Shown: positions 47,001 to 60,700 of the stretch, piece by piece
How the letters are laid out: every line of letters begins with the position of its first letter
Position numbering within the stretch: the stretch's first letter is position 1
From: Oasisia sp. SBJ-2009
Taxonomy: Eukaryota > Annelida > Polychaeta > Sabellida > Siboglinidae
Length of the DNA: 64,000 nucleotides
Direction of reading: 5' to 3'
Assembly: GCA_964017155.1 (NCBI GenBank)
Contig: OZ024855.1
Location: 620,001-684,000 of the forward strand
Translations under genes and position numbers: made by a program
The notes under the pieces: generated by a model
Seen by the model: the letters and a program-made list of their open reading frames with translations, nothing else
Database searches by the model: none
Told to the model about the DNA's origin: nothing

Positions 47001-50000
47001 CGACGAAACCAACTGACCGTGCGCGTCGTCTTGCCAACTTTTGGAAACAAATCGAGGAAAACGACAAAGTCCGATCCGTCTACGGGGGATCAGTTGGGGA
47101 AGTCTGTTTACATTCTTTTCAACAGAATTCCGTGCCGACCGCTGGGTAAACGGCGGGAGTAATAATGAACCACTAAATAGATGAGGTGACGAGGCATTTG
47201 GCGACCTTAACAGGGTGATAGTTGCACAAATCGAGGAAAACGACAAAGTCCGATCCGTCTACGGGGGATCAGTTTTGAGAATCGAGAGAAACGGCCAAGT
47301 TCGACGCGCCGGTCGGTCTTCTCGGGCGTATTCCACGCACGGAGTGTAACTACGACTCTCTCGACGAAACCAACTGACCGTGCGCGTCGTCTTGCCAACT
47401 TTTGGAAACAAATCGAGGAAAACGACAAAGTCCGATCCGTCTACGGGGGATCAGTTGGGGAAGTCTGTTTACATTCTTTTCAACATAATTCCGTGGCGAC
47501 CGCTGGGTAAACGGCGGGAGTAATAATGAACCACTAACTAGATGAGGTGACGAGGCATTTGGCGACCTTAACAGGGTGATAGTTGCACAAATCGAGGAAA
47601 ACGACAAAGTCCGATCCGTCTACGGGGGATCAGTTTTGAGAATCGAGAGAAACGGCCAAGTTCGACGCGCCGGTCGGTCTTCTCGGGCGTGTTCCACGCA
47701 CGGAGTGTAACTACGACTCTCTCGACGAAACCAACTGACCGTGCGCGTCGTCTTGCCAACTTTTGGAAACAAATCGAGGAAAACGACAAAGTCCGATCCG
47801 TCTACGGGGGATCAGTTGGGGAAGTCTGTTTACATTCTTTTCAACATAATTCCGTGGCGACCGCTGGGTAAACGGCGGGAGTAATAATGAACCACTAACT
47901 AGATGAGGTGACGAGGCATTTGGCGACCTTAACAGGGTGATAGTTGCACAAATCGAGGAAAACGACAAAGTCCGATCCGTCTACGGGGGATCAGTTTTGA
48001 GAATCGAGAGAAACGGCCAAGTTCGACGCGCCGGTCGGTCTTCTCGGGCGTGTTCCACGCACGGAGTGTAACTACGACTCTCTCGACGAAACCAACTGAC
48101 CGTGCGCGTCGTCTTGCCAACTTTTGGAAACAAATCGAGGAAAACGACAAAGTCCGATCCGTCTACGGGGGATCAGTTGGGGAAGTCTGTTTTCATTCTT
48201 TTCAACATAATTCCGTGGCGACCGCTGGGTAAACGGCGGGAGTAATAATGAACCACTAACTAGATGAGGTGACGAGGCATTTGGCGACCTTAACAGGGTG
48301 ATAGTTGCACAAATCGAGGAAAACGACAAAGTCCGATCCGTCTACGGGGGATCAGTTTTGAGAATCGAGAGAAACGGCCAAGTTCGACGCGCCGGTCGGT
48401 CTTCTCGGGCGTATTCCACGCACGGAGTGTAACTACGACTCTCTCGACGAAACCAACTGACCGTGCGCGTCGTCTTGCCAACTTTTGGAAACAAATCGAG
48501 GAAAACGACAAAGTCCGATCCGTCTACGGGGGATCAGTTGGGGAAGTCTGTTTACATTCTTTTCAACAGAATTCCGTGCCGACCGCTGGGTAAACGGCGG
48601 GAGTAATAATGAACCACTAACTAGATGAGGTGACGAGGCATTTGGAGACCTTAACAGGGTGTTAGTTGCAAAAATCGAGGAAAACGACAAAGTCCGATCC
48701 GTCTACGGGGGATCAGTTTTGAGAATCGAGAGAAACGGCCAAGTTCGACGCGCCGGTCGGTCTTCTCGGGCGTATTCCACGCTCGGAGTGTAACTACGAC
48801 TCTCTCGACGAAACCAACTGACCGTGCGCGTCGTCTTGCCAACTTTTGGAAACAAATCGAGGAAAACGACAAAGTCCGATCCGTCTACGGGGGATCAGTT
48901 GGGGAAGTCTGTTTACATTCTTTTCAACAGAATTCCGTGCCGACCGCTGGGTAAACGGCGGGAGTAATAATGAACCACTAACTAGATGAGGTGACGAGGC
49001 ATTTGGCGACCTTAACAGGGTGATAGTTGCACAAATCGAGGAAAACGACAAAGTCCGATCCGTCTACGGGGGATCAGTTTTGAGAATCGAGAGAAACGGC
49101 CAAGTTCGACGCGCCGGTCGGTCTTCTCGGGCGTATTCCACGCACGGAGTGTAACTACGACTCTCTCGACGAAACCAACTGACCGTGCGCGTCGTCTTGC
49201 CAACTTTTGGAAACAAATCGAGGAAAACGACAAAGTCCGATCCGTCTACGGGGGATCAGTTGGGGAAGTATGTTTACATTCTTTTCAACATAATTCCGTG
49301 GCGACCGCTGGGTAAACGGCGGGAGTAATAATGAACCACTAACTAGATGAGGTGACGAGGCATTTGGCGACCTTAACAGGGTGATAGTTGCACAAATCGA
49401 GGAAAACGACAAAGTCCGATCCGTCTACGGGGGATCAGTTTTGAGAATCGAGAGAAACGGCCAAGTTCGACGCGCCGGTCGGTCTTCTCGGGCGTGTTCC
49501 ACGCACGGAGTGTAACTACGACTCTCTCGACGAAACCAACTGACCGTGCGCGTCGTCTTGCCAACTTTTGGAAACAAATCGAGGAAAACGACAAAGTCCG
49601 ATCCGTCTACGGGGGATCAGTTGGGGAAGTCTGTTTACATTCTTTTCAACATAATTCCGTGGCGACCGCTGGGTAAACGGCGGGAGTAATAATGAACCAC
49701 TAACTAGATGAGGTGACGAGGCATTTGGCGACCTTAACAGGGTGATAGTTGCACAAATCGAGGAAAACGACAAAGTCCGATCCGTCTACGGGGGATCAGT
49801 TTTGAGAATCGAGAGAAACGGCCAAGTTCGACGCGCCGGTCGGTCTTCTCGGGCGTATTCCACGCACGGAGTGTAACTACGACTCTCTCGACGAAACCAA
49901 CTGACCGTGCGCGTCGTCTTGCCAACTTTTGGAAACAAATCGAGGAAAACGACAAAGTCCGATCCGTCTACGGGGGATCAGTTGGGGAAGTCTGTTTACA

Positions 50001-53000
50001 TTCTTTTCAACATAATTCCGTGGCGACCGCTGGGTAAACGGCGGGAGTAATAATGAACCACTAACTAGATGAGGTGACGAGGCATTTGGCGACCTTAACA
50101 GGGTGATAGTTGCACAAATCGAGGAAAACGACAAAGTCCGATCCGTCTACGGGGGATCAGTTTTGAGAATCGAGAGAAACGGCCAAGTTCGACGCGCCGG
50201 TCGGTCTTCTCGGGCGTGTTCCACGCACGGAGTGTAACTACGACTCTCTCGACGAAACCAACTGACCGTGCGCGTCGTCTTGCCAACTTTTGGAAACAAA
50301 TCGAGGAAAACGACAAAGTCCGATCCGTCTACGGGGGATCAGTTGGGGAAGTCTGTTTTCATTCTTTTCAACATAATTCCGTGGCGACCGCTGGGTAAAC
50401 GGCGGGAGTAATAATGAACCACTAACTAGATGAGGTGACGAGGCATTTGGCGACCTTAACAGGGTGATAGTTGCACAAATCGAGGAAAACGACAAAGTCC
50501 GATCCGTCTACGGGGGATCAGTTTTGAGAATCGAGAGAAACGGCCAAGTTCGACGCGCCGGTCGGTCTTCTCGGGCGTATTCCACGCACGGAGTGTAACT
50601 ACGACTCTCTCGACGAAACCAACTGACCGTGCGCGTCGTCTTGCCAACTTTTGGAAACAAATCGAGGAAAACGACAAAGTCCGATCCGTCTACGGGGGAT
50701 CAGTTGGGGAAGTCTGTTTACATTCTTTTCAACAGAATTCCGTGCCGACCGCTGGGTAAACGGCGGGAGTAATAATGAACCACTAACTAGATGAGGTGAC
50801 GAGGCATTTGGAGACCTTAACAGGGTGTTAGTTGCAAAAATCGAGGAAAACGACAAAGTCCGATCCGTCTACGGGGGATCAGTTTTGAGAATCGAGAGAA
50901 ACGGCCAAGTTCGACGCGCCGGTCGGTCTTCTCGGGCGTATTCCACGCTCGGAGTGTAACTACGACTCTCTCGACGAAACCAACTGACCGTGCGCGTCGT
51001 CTTGCCAACTTTTGGAAACAAATCGAGGAAAACGACAAAGTCCGATCCGTCTACGGGGGATCAGTTGGGGAAGTCTGTTTACATTCTTTTCAACAGAATT
51101 CCGTGCCGACCGCTGGGTAAACGGCGGGAGTAATAATGAACCACTAACTAGATGAGGTGACGAGGCATTTGGCGACCTTAACAGGGTGATAGTTGCACAA
51201 ATCGAGGAAAACGACAAAGTCCGATCCGTCTACGGGGGATCAGTTTTGAGAATCGAGAGAAACGGCCAAGTTCGACGCGCCGGTCGGTCTTCTCGGGCGT
51301 ATTCCACGCACGGAGTGTAACTACGACTCTCTCGACGAAACCAACTGACCGTGCGCGTCGTCTTGCCAACTTTTGGAAACAAATCGAGGAAAACGACAAA
51401 GTCCGATCCGTCTACGGGGGATCAGTTGGGGAAGTATGTTTACATTCTTTTCAACATAATTCCGTGGCGACCGCTGGGTAAACGGCGGGAGTAATAATGA
51501 ACCACTAACTAGATGAGGTGACGAGGCATTTGGCGACCTTAACAGGGTGATAGTTGCACAAATCGAGGAAAACGACAAAGTCCGATCCGTCTACGGGGGA
51601 TCAGTTTTGAGAATCGAGAGAAACGGCCAAGTTCGACGCGCCGGTCGGTCTTCTCGGGCGTGTTCCACGCACGGAGTGTAACTACGACTCTCTCGACGAA
51701 ACCAACTGACCGTGCGCGTCGTCTTGCCAACTTTTGGAAACAAATCGAGGAAAACGACAAAGTCCGATCCGTCTACGGGGGATCAGTTGGGGAAGTCTGT
51801 TTACATTCTTTTCAACATAATTCCGTGGCGACCGCTGGGTAAACGGCGGGAGTAATAATGAACCACTAACTAGATGAGGTGACGAGGCATTTGGCGACCT
51901 TAACAGGGTGATAGTTGCACAAATCGAGGAAAACGACAAAGTCCGATCCGTCTACGGGGGATCAGTTTTGAGAATCGAGAGAAACGGCCAAGTTCGACGC
52001 GCCGGTCGGTCTTCTCGGGCGTATTCCACGCACGGAGTGTAACTACGACTCTCTCGACGAAACCAACTGACCGTGCGCGTCGTCTTGCCAACTTTTGGAA
52101 ACAAATCGAGGAAAACGACAAAGTCCGATCCGTCTACGGGGGATCAGTTGGGGAAGTCTGTTTACATTCTTTTCAACATAATTCCGTGGCGACCGCTGGG
52201 TAAACGGCGGGAGTAATAATGAACCACTAACTAGATGAGGTGACGAGGCATTTGGCGACCTTAACAGGGTGATAGTTGCACAAATCGAGGAAAACGACAA
52301 AGTCCGATCCGTCTACGGGGGATCAGTTTTGAGAATCGAGAGAAACGGCCAAGTTCGACGCGCCGGTCGGTCTTCTCGGGCGTGTTCCACGCACGGAGTG
52401 TAACTACGACTCTCTCGACGAAACCAACTGACCGTGCGCGTCGTCTTGCCAACTTTTGGAAACAAATCGAGGAAAACGACAAAGTCCGATCCGTCTACGG
52501 GGGATCAGTTGGGGAAGTCTGTTTACATTCTTTTCAACATAATTCCGTGGCGACCGCTGGGTAAACGGCGGGAGTAATAATGAACCACTAACTAGATGAG
52601 GTGACGAGGCATTTGGCGACCTTAACAGGGTGATAGTTGCACAAATCGAGGAAAACGACAAAGTCCGATCCGTCTACGGGGGATCAGTTTTGAGAATCGA
52701 GAGAAACGGCCAAGTTCGACGCGCCGGTCGGTCTTCTCGGGCGTGTTCCACGCACGGAGTGTAACTACGACTCTCTCGACGAAACCAACTGACCGTGCGC
52801 GTCGTCTTGCCAACTTTTGGAAACAAATCGAGGAAAACGACAAAGTCCGATCCGTCTACGGGGGATCAGTTGGGGAAGTCTGTTTACATTCTTTTCAACA
52901 TAATTCCGTGGCGACCGCTGGGTAAACGGCGGGAGTAATAATGAACCACTAACTAGATGAGGTGACGAGGCATTTGGCGACCTTAACAGGGTGATAGTTG

Positions 53001-54431
53001 CACAAATCGAGGAAAACGACAAAGTCCGATCCGTCTACGGGGGATCAGTTTTGAGAATCGAGAGAAACGGCCAAGTTCGACGCGCCGGTCGGTCTTCTCG
53101 GGCGTATTCCACGCACGGAGTGTAACTACGACTCTCTCGACGAAACCAACTGACCGTGCGCGTCGTCTTGCCAACTTTTGGAAACAAATCGAGGAAAACG
53201 ACAAAGTCCGATCCGTCTACGGGGGATCAGTTGGGGAAGTCTGTTTACATTCTTTTCAACAGAATTCCGTGCCGACCGCTGGGTAAACGGCGGGAGTAAT
53301 AATGAACCACTAACTAGATGAGGTGACGAGGCATTTGGAGACCTTAACAGGGTGTTAGTTGCAAAAATCGAGGAAAACGACAAAGTCCGATCCGTCTACG
53401 GGGGATCAGTTTTGAGAATCGAGAGAAACGGCCAAGTTCGACGCGCCGGTCGGTCTTCTCGGGCGTATTCCACGCTCGGAGTGTAACTACGACTCTCTCG
53501 ACGAAACCAACTGACCGTGCGCGTCGTCTTGCCAACTTTTGGAAACAAATCGAGGAAAACGACAAAGTCCGATCCGTCTACGGGGGATCAGTTGGGGAAG
53601 TCTGTTTACATTCTTTTCAACAGAATTCCGTGCCGACCGCTGGGTAAACGGCGGGAGTAATAATGAACCACTAAATAGATGAGGTGACGAGGCATTTGGC
53701 GACCTTAACAGGGTGATAGTTGCACAAATCGAGGAAAACGACAAAGTCCGATCCGTCTACGGGGGATCAGTTTTGAGAATCGAGAGAAACGGCCAAGTTC
53801 GACGCGCCGGTCGGTCTTCTCGGGCGTATTCCACGCACGGAGTGTAACTACGACTCTCTCGACGAAACCAACTGACCGTGCGCGTCGTCTTGCCAACTTT
53901 TGGAAACAAATCGAGGAAAACGACAAAGTCCGATCCGTCTACGGGGGATCAGTTGGGGAAGTCTGTTTACATTCTTTTCAACATAATTCCGTGGCGACCG
54001 CTGGGTAAACGGCGGGAGTAATAATGAACCACTAACTAGATGAGGTGACGAGGCATTTGGCGACCTTAACAGGGTGATAGTTGCACAAATCGAGGAAAAC
54101 GACAAAGTCCGATCCGTCTACGGGGGATCAGTTTTGAGAATCGAGAGAAACGGCCAAGTTCGACGCGCCGGTCGGTCTTCTCGGGCGTGTTCCACGCACG
54201 GAGTGTAACTACGACTCTCTCGACGAAACCAACTGACCGTGCGCGTCGTCTTGCCAACTTTTGGAAACAAATCGAGGAAAACGACAAAGTCCGATCCGTC
54301 TACGGGGGATCAGTTGGGGAAGTCTGTTTACATTCTTTTCAACATAATTCCGTGGCGACCGCTGGGTAAACGGCGGGAGTAATAATGAACCACTAACTAG
54401 ATGAGGTGACGAGGCATTTGGCGACCTTAAC

Positions 54432-54792
54432 AGGGTGATAGTTGCACAAATCGAGGAAAACGACAAAGTCCGATCCGTCTACGGGGGATCAGTTTTGAGA
54501 ATCGAGAGAAACGGCCAAGTTCGACGCGCCGGTCGCTCTTCTCGGGCGTATTCCACGCACGGAGTGTAACTACGACTCTCTCGACGAAACCGACTGACCG
54601 TGCGCTTCGTCTTGCCAACTTTTGGAAACAAATCGAGGAAAACGACAAAGTCCGATCCGTCTACGGGGGATCAGTTGGGGAAGTCTGTTTACATTCTTTT
54701 CAACAGAATTCCGTGCCGACCGCTGGGTAAACGGCGGGAGTAATAATGAACCACTAACTAGATGAGGTGACGAGGCATTTGGAGACCTTAAC
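54432..54792 (+). repeat. Right-zone unit with a left-zone patch
   Basis: Three linked substitutions that mark type II 369-bp units of the left zone occur together here: cgctcttctc (54536), cgactgacc (54592) and gcgcttcgtc (54606). The 8-bp insertion that follows them in all five left-zone type II units is absent, and the unit ends with the cagaattcc allele before an S unit. The donor-like tract is therefore bounded to roughly 70 bp or a little more, more than 28 kb from the nearest left-zone example. Confidence 0.9.
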
Positions 54793-57700
54793 AGGGTGTT
54801 AGTTGCAAAAATCGAGGAAAACGACAAAGTCCGATCCGTCTACGGGGGATCAGTTTTGAGAATCGAGAGAAACGGCCAAGTTCGACGCGCCGGTCGGTCT
54901 TCTCGGGCGTATTCCACGCTCGGAGTGTAACTACGACTCTCTCGACGAAACCAACTGACCGTGCGCGTCGTCTTGCCAACTTTTGGAAACAAATCGAGGA
55001 AAACGACAAAGTCCGATCCGTCTACGGGGGATCAGTTGGGGAAGTCTGTTTACATTCTTTTCAACAGAATTCCGTGCCGACCGCTGGGTAAACGGCGGGA
55101 GTAATAATGAACCACTAACTAGATGAGGTGACGAGGCATTTGGCGACCTTAACAGGGTGATAGTTGCACAAATCGAGGAAAACGACAAAGTCCGATCCGT
55201 CTACGGGGGATCAGTTTTGAGAATCGAGAGAAACGGCCAAGTTCGACGCGCCGGTCGGTCTTCTCGGGCGTATTCCACGCACGGAGTGTAACTACGACTC
55301 TCTCGACGAAACCAACTGACCGTGCGCGTCGTCTTGCCAACTTTTGGAAACAAATCGAGGAAAACGACAAAGTCCGATCCGTCTACGGGGGATCAGTTGG
55401 GGAAGTATGTTTACATTCTTTTCAACATAATTCCGTGGCGACCGCTGGGTAAACGGCGGGAGTAATAATGAACCACTAACTAGATGAGGTGACGAGGCAT
55501 TTGGCGACCTTAACAGGGTGATAGTTGCACAAATCGAGGAAAACGACAAAGTCCGATCCGTCTACGGGGGATCAGTTTTGAGAATCGAGAGAAACGGCCA
55601 AGTTCGACGCGCCGGTCGGTCTTCTCGGGCGTGTTCCACGCACGGAGTGTAACTACGACTCTCTCGACGAAACCAACTGACCGTGCGCGTCGTCTTGCCA
55701 ACTTTTGGAAACAAATCGAGGAAAACGACAAAGTCCGATCCGTCTACGGGGGATCAGTTGGGGAAGTCTGTTTACATTCTTTTCAACATAATTCCGTGGC
55801 GACCGCTGGGTAAACGGCGGGAGTAATAATGAACCACTAACTAGATGAGGTGACGAGGCATTTGGCGACCTTAACAGGGTGATAGTTGCACAAATCGAGG
55901 AAAACGACAAAGTCCGATCCGTCTACGGGGGATCAGTTTTGAGAATCGAGAGAAACGGCCAAGTTCGACGCGCCGGTCGGTCTTCTCGGGCGTATTCCAC
56001 GCACGGAGTGTAACTACGACTCTCTCGACGAAACCAACTGACCGTGCGCGTCGTCTTGCCAACTTTTGGAAACAAATCGAGGAAAACGACAAAGTCCGAT
56101 CCGTCTACGGGGGATCAGTTGGGGAAGTCTGTTTACATTCTTTTCAACATAATTCCGTGGCGACCGCTGGGTAAACGGCGGGAGTAATAATGAACCACTA
56201 ACTAGATGAGGTGACGAGGCATTTGGTGACCTTAACAGGGTGATAGTTGCACAAATCGAGGAAAACGACAAAGTCCGATCCGTCTACGGGGGATCAGTTT
56301 TGAGAATCGAGAGAAACGGCCAAGTTCGACGCGCCGGTCGGTCTTCTCGGGCGTATTCCACGCACGGAGTGTAACTACGACTCTCTCGACGAAACCAACT
56401 GACCGTGCGCGTCGTCTTGCCAACTTTTGGAAACAAATCGAGGAAAACGACAAAGTCCGATCCGTCTACGGGGGATCAGTTGGGGAAGTCTGTTTACATT
56501 CTTTTCAACATAATTCCGTGGCGACCGCTGGGTAAACGGCGGGAGTAATAATGAACCACTAACTAGATGAGGTGACGAGGCATTTGGCGACCTTAACAGG
56601 GTGATAGTTGCACAAATCGAGGAAAACGACAAAGTCCGATCCGTCTACGGGGGATCAGTTTTGAGAATCGAGAGAAACGGCCAAGTTCGACGCGCCGGTC
56701 GGTCTTCTCGGGCGTGTTCCACGCACGGAGTGTAACTACGACTCTCTCGACGAAACCAACTGACCGTGCGCGTCGTCTTGCCAACTTTTGGAAACAAATC
56801 GAGGAAAACGACAAAGTCCGATCCGTCTACGGGGGATCAGTTGGGGAAGTCTGTTTACATTCTTTTCAACATAATTCCGTGGCGACCGCTGGGTAAACGG
56901 CGGGAGTAATAATGAACCACTAACTAGATGAGGTGACGAGGCATTTGGCGACCTTAACAGGGTGATAGTTGCACAAATCGAGGAAAACGACAAAGTCCGA
57001 TCCGTCTACGGGGGATCAGTTTTGAGAATCGAGAGAAACGGCCAAGTTCGACGCGCCGGTCGGTCTTCTCGGGCGTGTTCCACGCACGGAGTGTAACTAC
57101 GACTCTCTCGACGAAACCAACTGACCGTGCGCGTCGTCTTGCCAACTTTTGGAAACAAATCGAGGAAAACGACAAAGTCCGATCCGTCTACGGGGGATCA
57201 GTTGGGGAAGTCTGTTTTCATTCTTTTCAACATAATTCCGTGGCGACCGCTGGGTAAACGGCGGGAGTAATAATGAACCACTAACTAGATGAGGTGACGA
57301 GGCATTTGGCGACCTTAACAGGGTGATAGTTGCACAAATCGAGGAAAACGACAAAGTCCGATCCGTCTACGGGGGATCAGTTTTGAGAATCGAGAGAAAC
57401 GGCCAAGTTCGACGCGCCGGTCGGTCTTCTCGGGCGTATTCCACGCACGGAGTGTAACTACGACTCTCTCGACGAAACCAACTGACCGTGCGCGTCGTCT
57501 TGCCAACTTTTGGAAACAAATCGAGGAAAACGACAAAGTCCGATCCGTCTACGGGGGATCAGTTGGGGAAGTCTGTTTACATTCTTTTCAACAGAATTCC
57601 GTGCCGACCGCTGGGTAAACGGCGGGAGTAATAATGAACCACTAACTAGATGAGGTGACGAGGCATTTGGAGACCTTAACAGGGTGTTAGTTGCAAAAAT

Positions 57701-60700
57701 CGAGGAAAACGACAAAGTCCGATCCGTCTACGGGGGATCAGTTTTGAGAATCGAGAGAAACGGCCAAGTTCGACGCGCCGGTCGGTCTTCTCGGGCGTAT
57801 TCCACGCTCGGAGTGTAACTACGACTCTCTCGACGAAACCAACTGACCGTGCGCGTCGTCTTGCCAACTTTTGGAAACAAATCGAGGAAAACGACAAAGT
57901 CCGATCCGTCTACGGGGGATCAGTTGGGGAAGTCTGTTTACATTCTTTTCAACAGAATTCCGTGCCGACCGCTGGGTAAACGGCGGGAGTAATAATGAAC
58001 CACTAACTAGATGAGGTGACGAGGCATTTGGCGACCTTAACAGGGTGATAGTTGCACAAATCGAGGAAAACGACAAAGTCCGATCCGTCTACGGGGGATC
58101 AGTTTTGAGAATCGAGAGAAACGGCCAAGTTCGACGCGCCGGTCGGTCTTCTCGGGCGTATTCCACGCACGGAGTGTAACTACGACTCTCTCGACGAAAC
58201 CAACTGACCGTGCGCGTCGTCTTGCCAACTTTTGGAAACAAATCGAGGAAAACGACAAAGTCCGATCCGTCTACGGGGGATCAGTTGGGGAAGTCTGTTT
58301 ACATTCTTTTCAACATAATTCCGTGGCGACCGCTGGGTAAACGGCGGGAGTAATAATGAACCACTAACTAGATGAGGTGACGAGGCATTTGGCGACCTTA
58401 ACAGGGTGATAGTTGCACAAATCGAGGAAAACGACAAAGTCCGATCCGTCTACGGGGGATCAGTTTTGAGAATCGAGAGAAACGGCCAAGTTCGACGCGC
58501 CGGTCGGTCTTCTCGGGCGTATTCCACGCACGGAGTGTAACTACGACTCTCTCGACGAAACCAACTGACCGTGCGCGTCGTCTTGCCAACTTTTGGAAAC
58601 AAATCGAGGAAAACGACAAAGTCCGATCCGTCTACGGGGGATCAGTTGGGGAAGTCTGTTTACATTCTTTTCAACATAATTCCGTGGCGACCGCTGGGTA
58701 AACGGCGGGAGTAATAATGAACCACTAACTAGATGAGGTGACGAGGCATTTGGCGACCTTAACAGGGTGATAGTTGCACAAATCGAGGAAAACGACAAAG
58801 TCCGATCCGTCTACGGGGGATCAGTTTTGAGAATCGAGAGAAACGGCCAAGTTCGACGCGCCGGTCGGTCTTCTCGGGCGTGTTCCACGCACGGAGTGTA
58901 ACTACGACTCTCTCGACGAAACCAACTGACCGTGCGCGTCGTCTTGCCAACTTTTGGAAACAAATCGAGGAAAACGACAAAGTCCGATCCGTCTACGGGG
59001 GATCAGTTGGGGAAGTCTGTTTACATTCTTTTCAACATAATTCCGTGGCGACCGCTGGGTAAACGGCGGGAGTAATAATGAACCACTAACTAGATGAGGT
59101 GACGAGGCATTTGGCGACCTTAACAGGGTGATAGTTGCACAAATCGAGGAAAACGACAAAGTCCGATCCGTCTACGGGGGATCAGTTTTGAGAATCGAGA
59201 GAAACGGCCAAGTTCGACGCGCCGGTCGGTCTTCTCGGGCGTGTTCCACGCACGGAGTGTAACTACGACTCTCTCGACGAAACCAACTGACCGTGCGCGT
59301 CGTCTTGCCAACTTTTGGAAACAAATCGAGGAAAACGACAAAGTCCGATCCGTCTACGGGGGATCAGTTGGGGAAGTCTGTTTTCATTCTTTTCAACATA
59401 ATTCCGTGGCGACCGCTGGGTAAACGGCGGGAGTAATAATGAACCACTAACTAGATGAGGTGACGAGGCATTTGGCGACCTTAACAGGGTGATAGTTGCA
59501 CAAATCGAGGAAAACGACAAAGTCCGATCCGTCTACGGGGGATCAGTTTTGAGAATCGAGAGAAACGGCCAAGTTCGACGCGCCGGTCGGTCTTCTCGGG
59601 CGTATTCCACGCACGGAGTGTAACTACGACTCTCTCGACGAAACCAACTGACCGTGCGCGTCGTCTTGCCAACTTTTGGAAACAAATCGAGGAAAACGAC
59701 AAAGTCCGATCCGTCTACGGGGGATCAGTTGGGGAAGTCTGTTTACATTCTTTTCAACAGAATTCCGTGCCGACCGCTGGGTAAACGGCGGGAGTAATAA
59801 TGAACCACTAACTAGATGAGGTGACGAGGCATTTGGCGACCTTAACAGGGTGATAGTTGCACAAATCGAGGAAAACGACAAAGTCCGATCCGTCTACGGG
59901 GGATCAGTTTTGAGAATCGAGAGAAACGGCCAAGTTCGACGCGCCGGTCGGTCTTCTCGGGCGTATTCCACGCACGGAGTGTAACTACGACTCTCTCGAC
60001 GAAACCAACTGACCGTGCGCGTCGTCTTGCCAACTTTTGGAAACAAATCGAGGAAAACGACAAAGTCCGATCCGTCTACGGGGGATCAGTTGGGGAAGTC
60101 TGTTTACATTCTTTTCAACATAATTCCGTGGCGACCGCTGGGTAAACGGCGGGAGTAATAATGAACCACTAACTAGATGAGGTGACGAGGCATTTGGCGA
60201 CCTTAACAGGGTGATAGTTGCACAAATCGAGGAAAACGACAAAGTCCGATCCGTCTACGGGGGATCAGTTTTGAGAATCGAGAGAAACGGCCAAGTTCGA
60301 CGCGCCGGTCGGTCTTCTCGGGCGTATTCCACGCACGGAGTGTAACTACGACTCTCTCGACGAAACCAACTGACCGTGCGCGTCGTCTTGCCAACTTTTG
60401 GAAACAAATCGAGGAAAACGACAAAGTCCGATCCGTCTACGGGGGATCAGTTGGGGAAGTCTGTTTACATTCTTTTCAACAGAATTCCGTGCCGACCGCT
60501 GGGTAAACGGCGGGAGTAATAATGAACCACTAACTAGATGAGGTGACGAGGCATTTGGAGACCTTAACAGGGTGTTAGTTGCAAAAATCGAGGAAAACGA
60601 CAAAGTCCGATCCGTCTACGGGGGATCAGTTTTGAGAATCGAGAGAAACGGCCAAGTTCGACGCGCCGGTCGGTCTTCTCGGGCGTATTCCACGCTCGGA

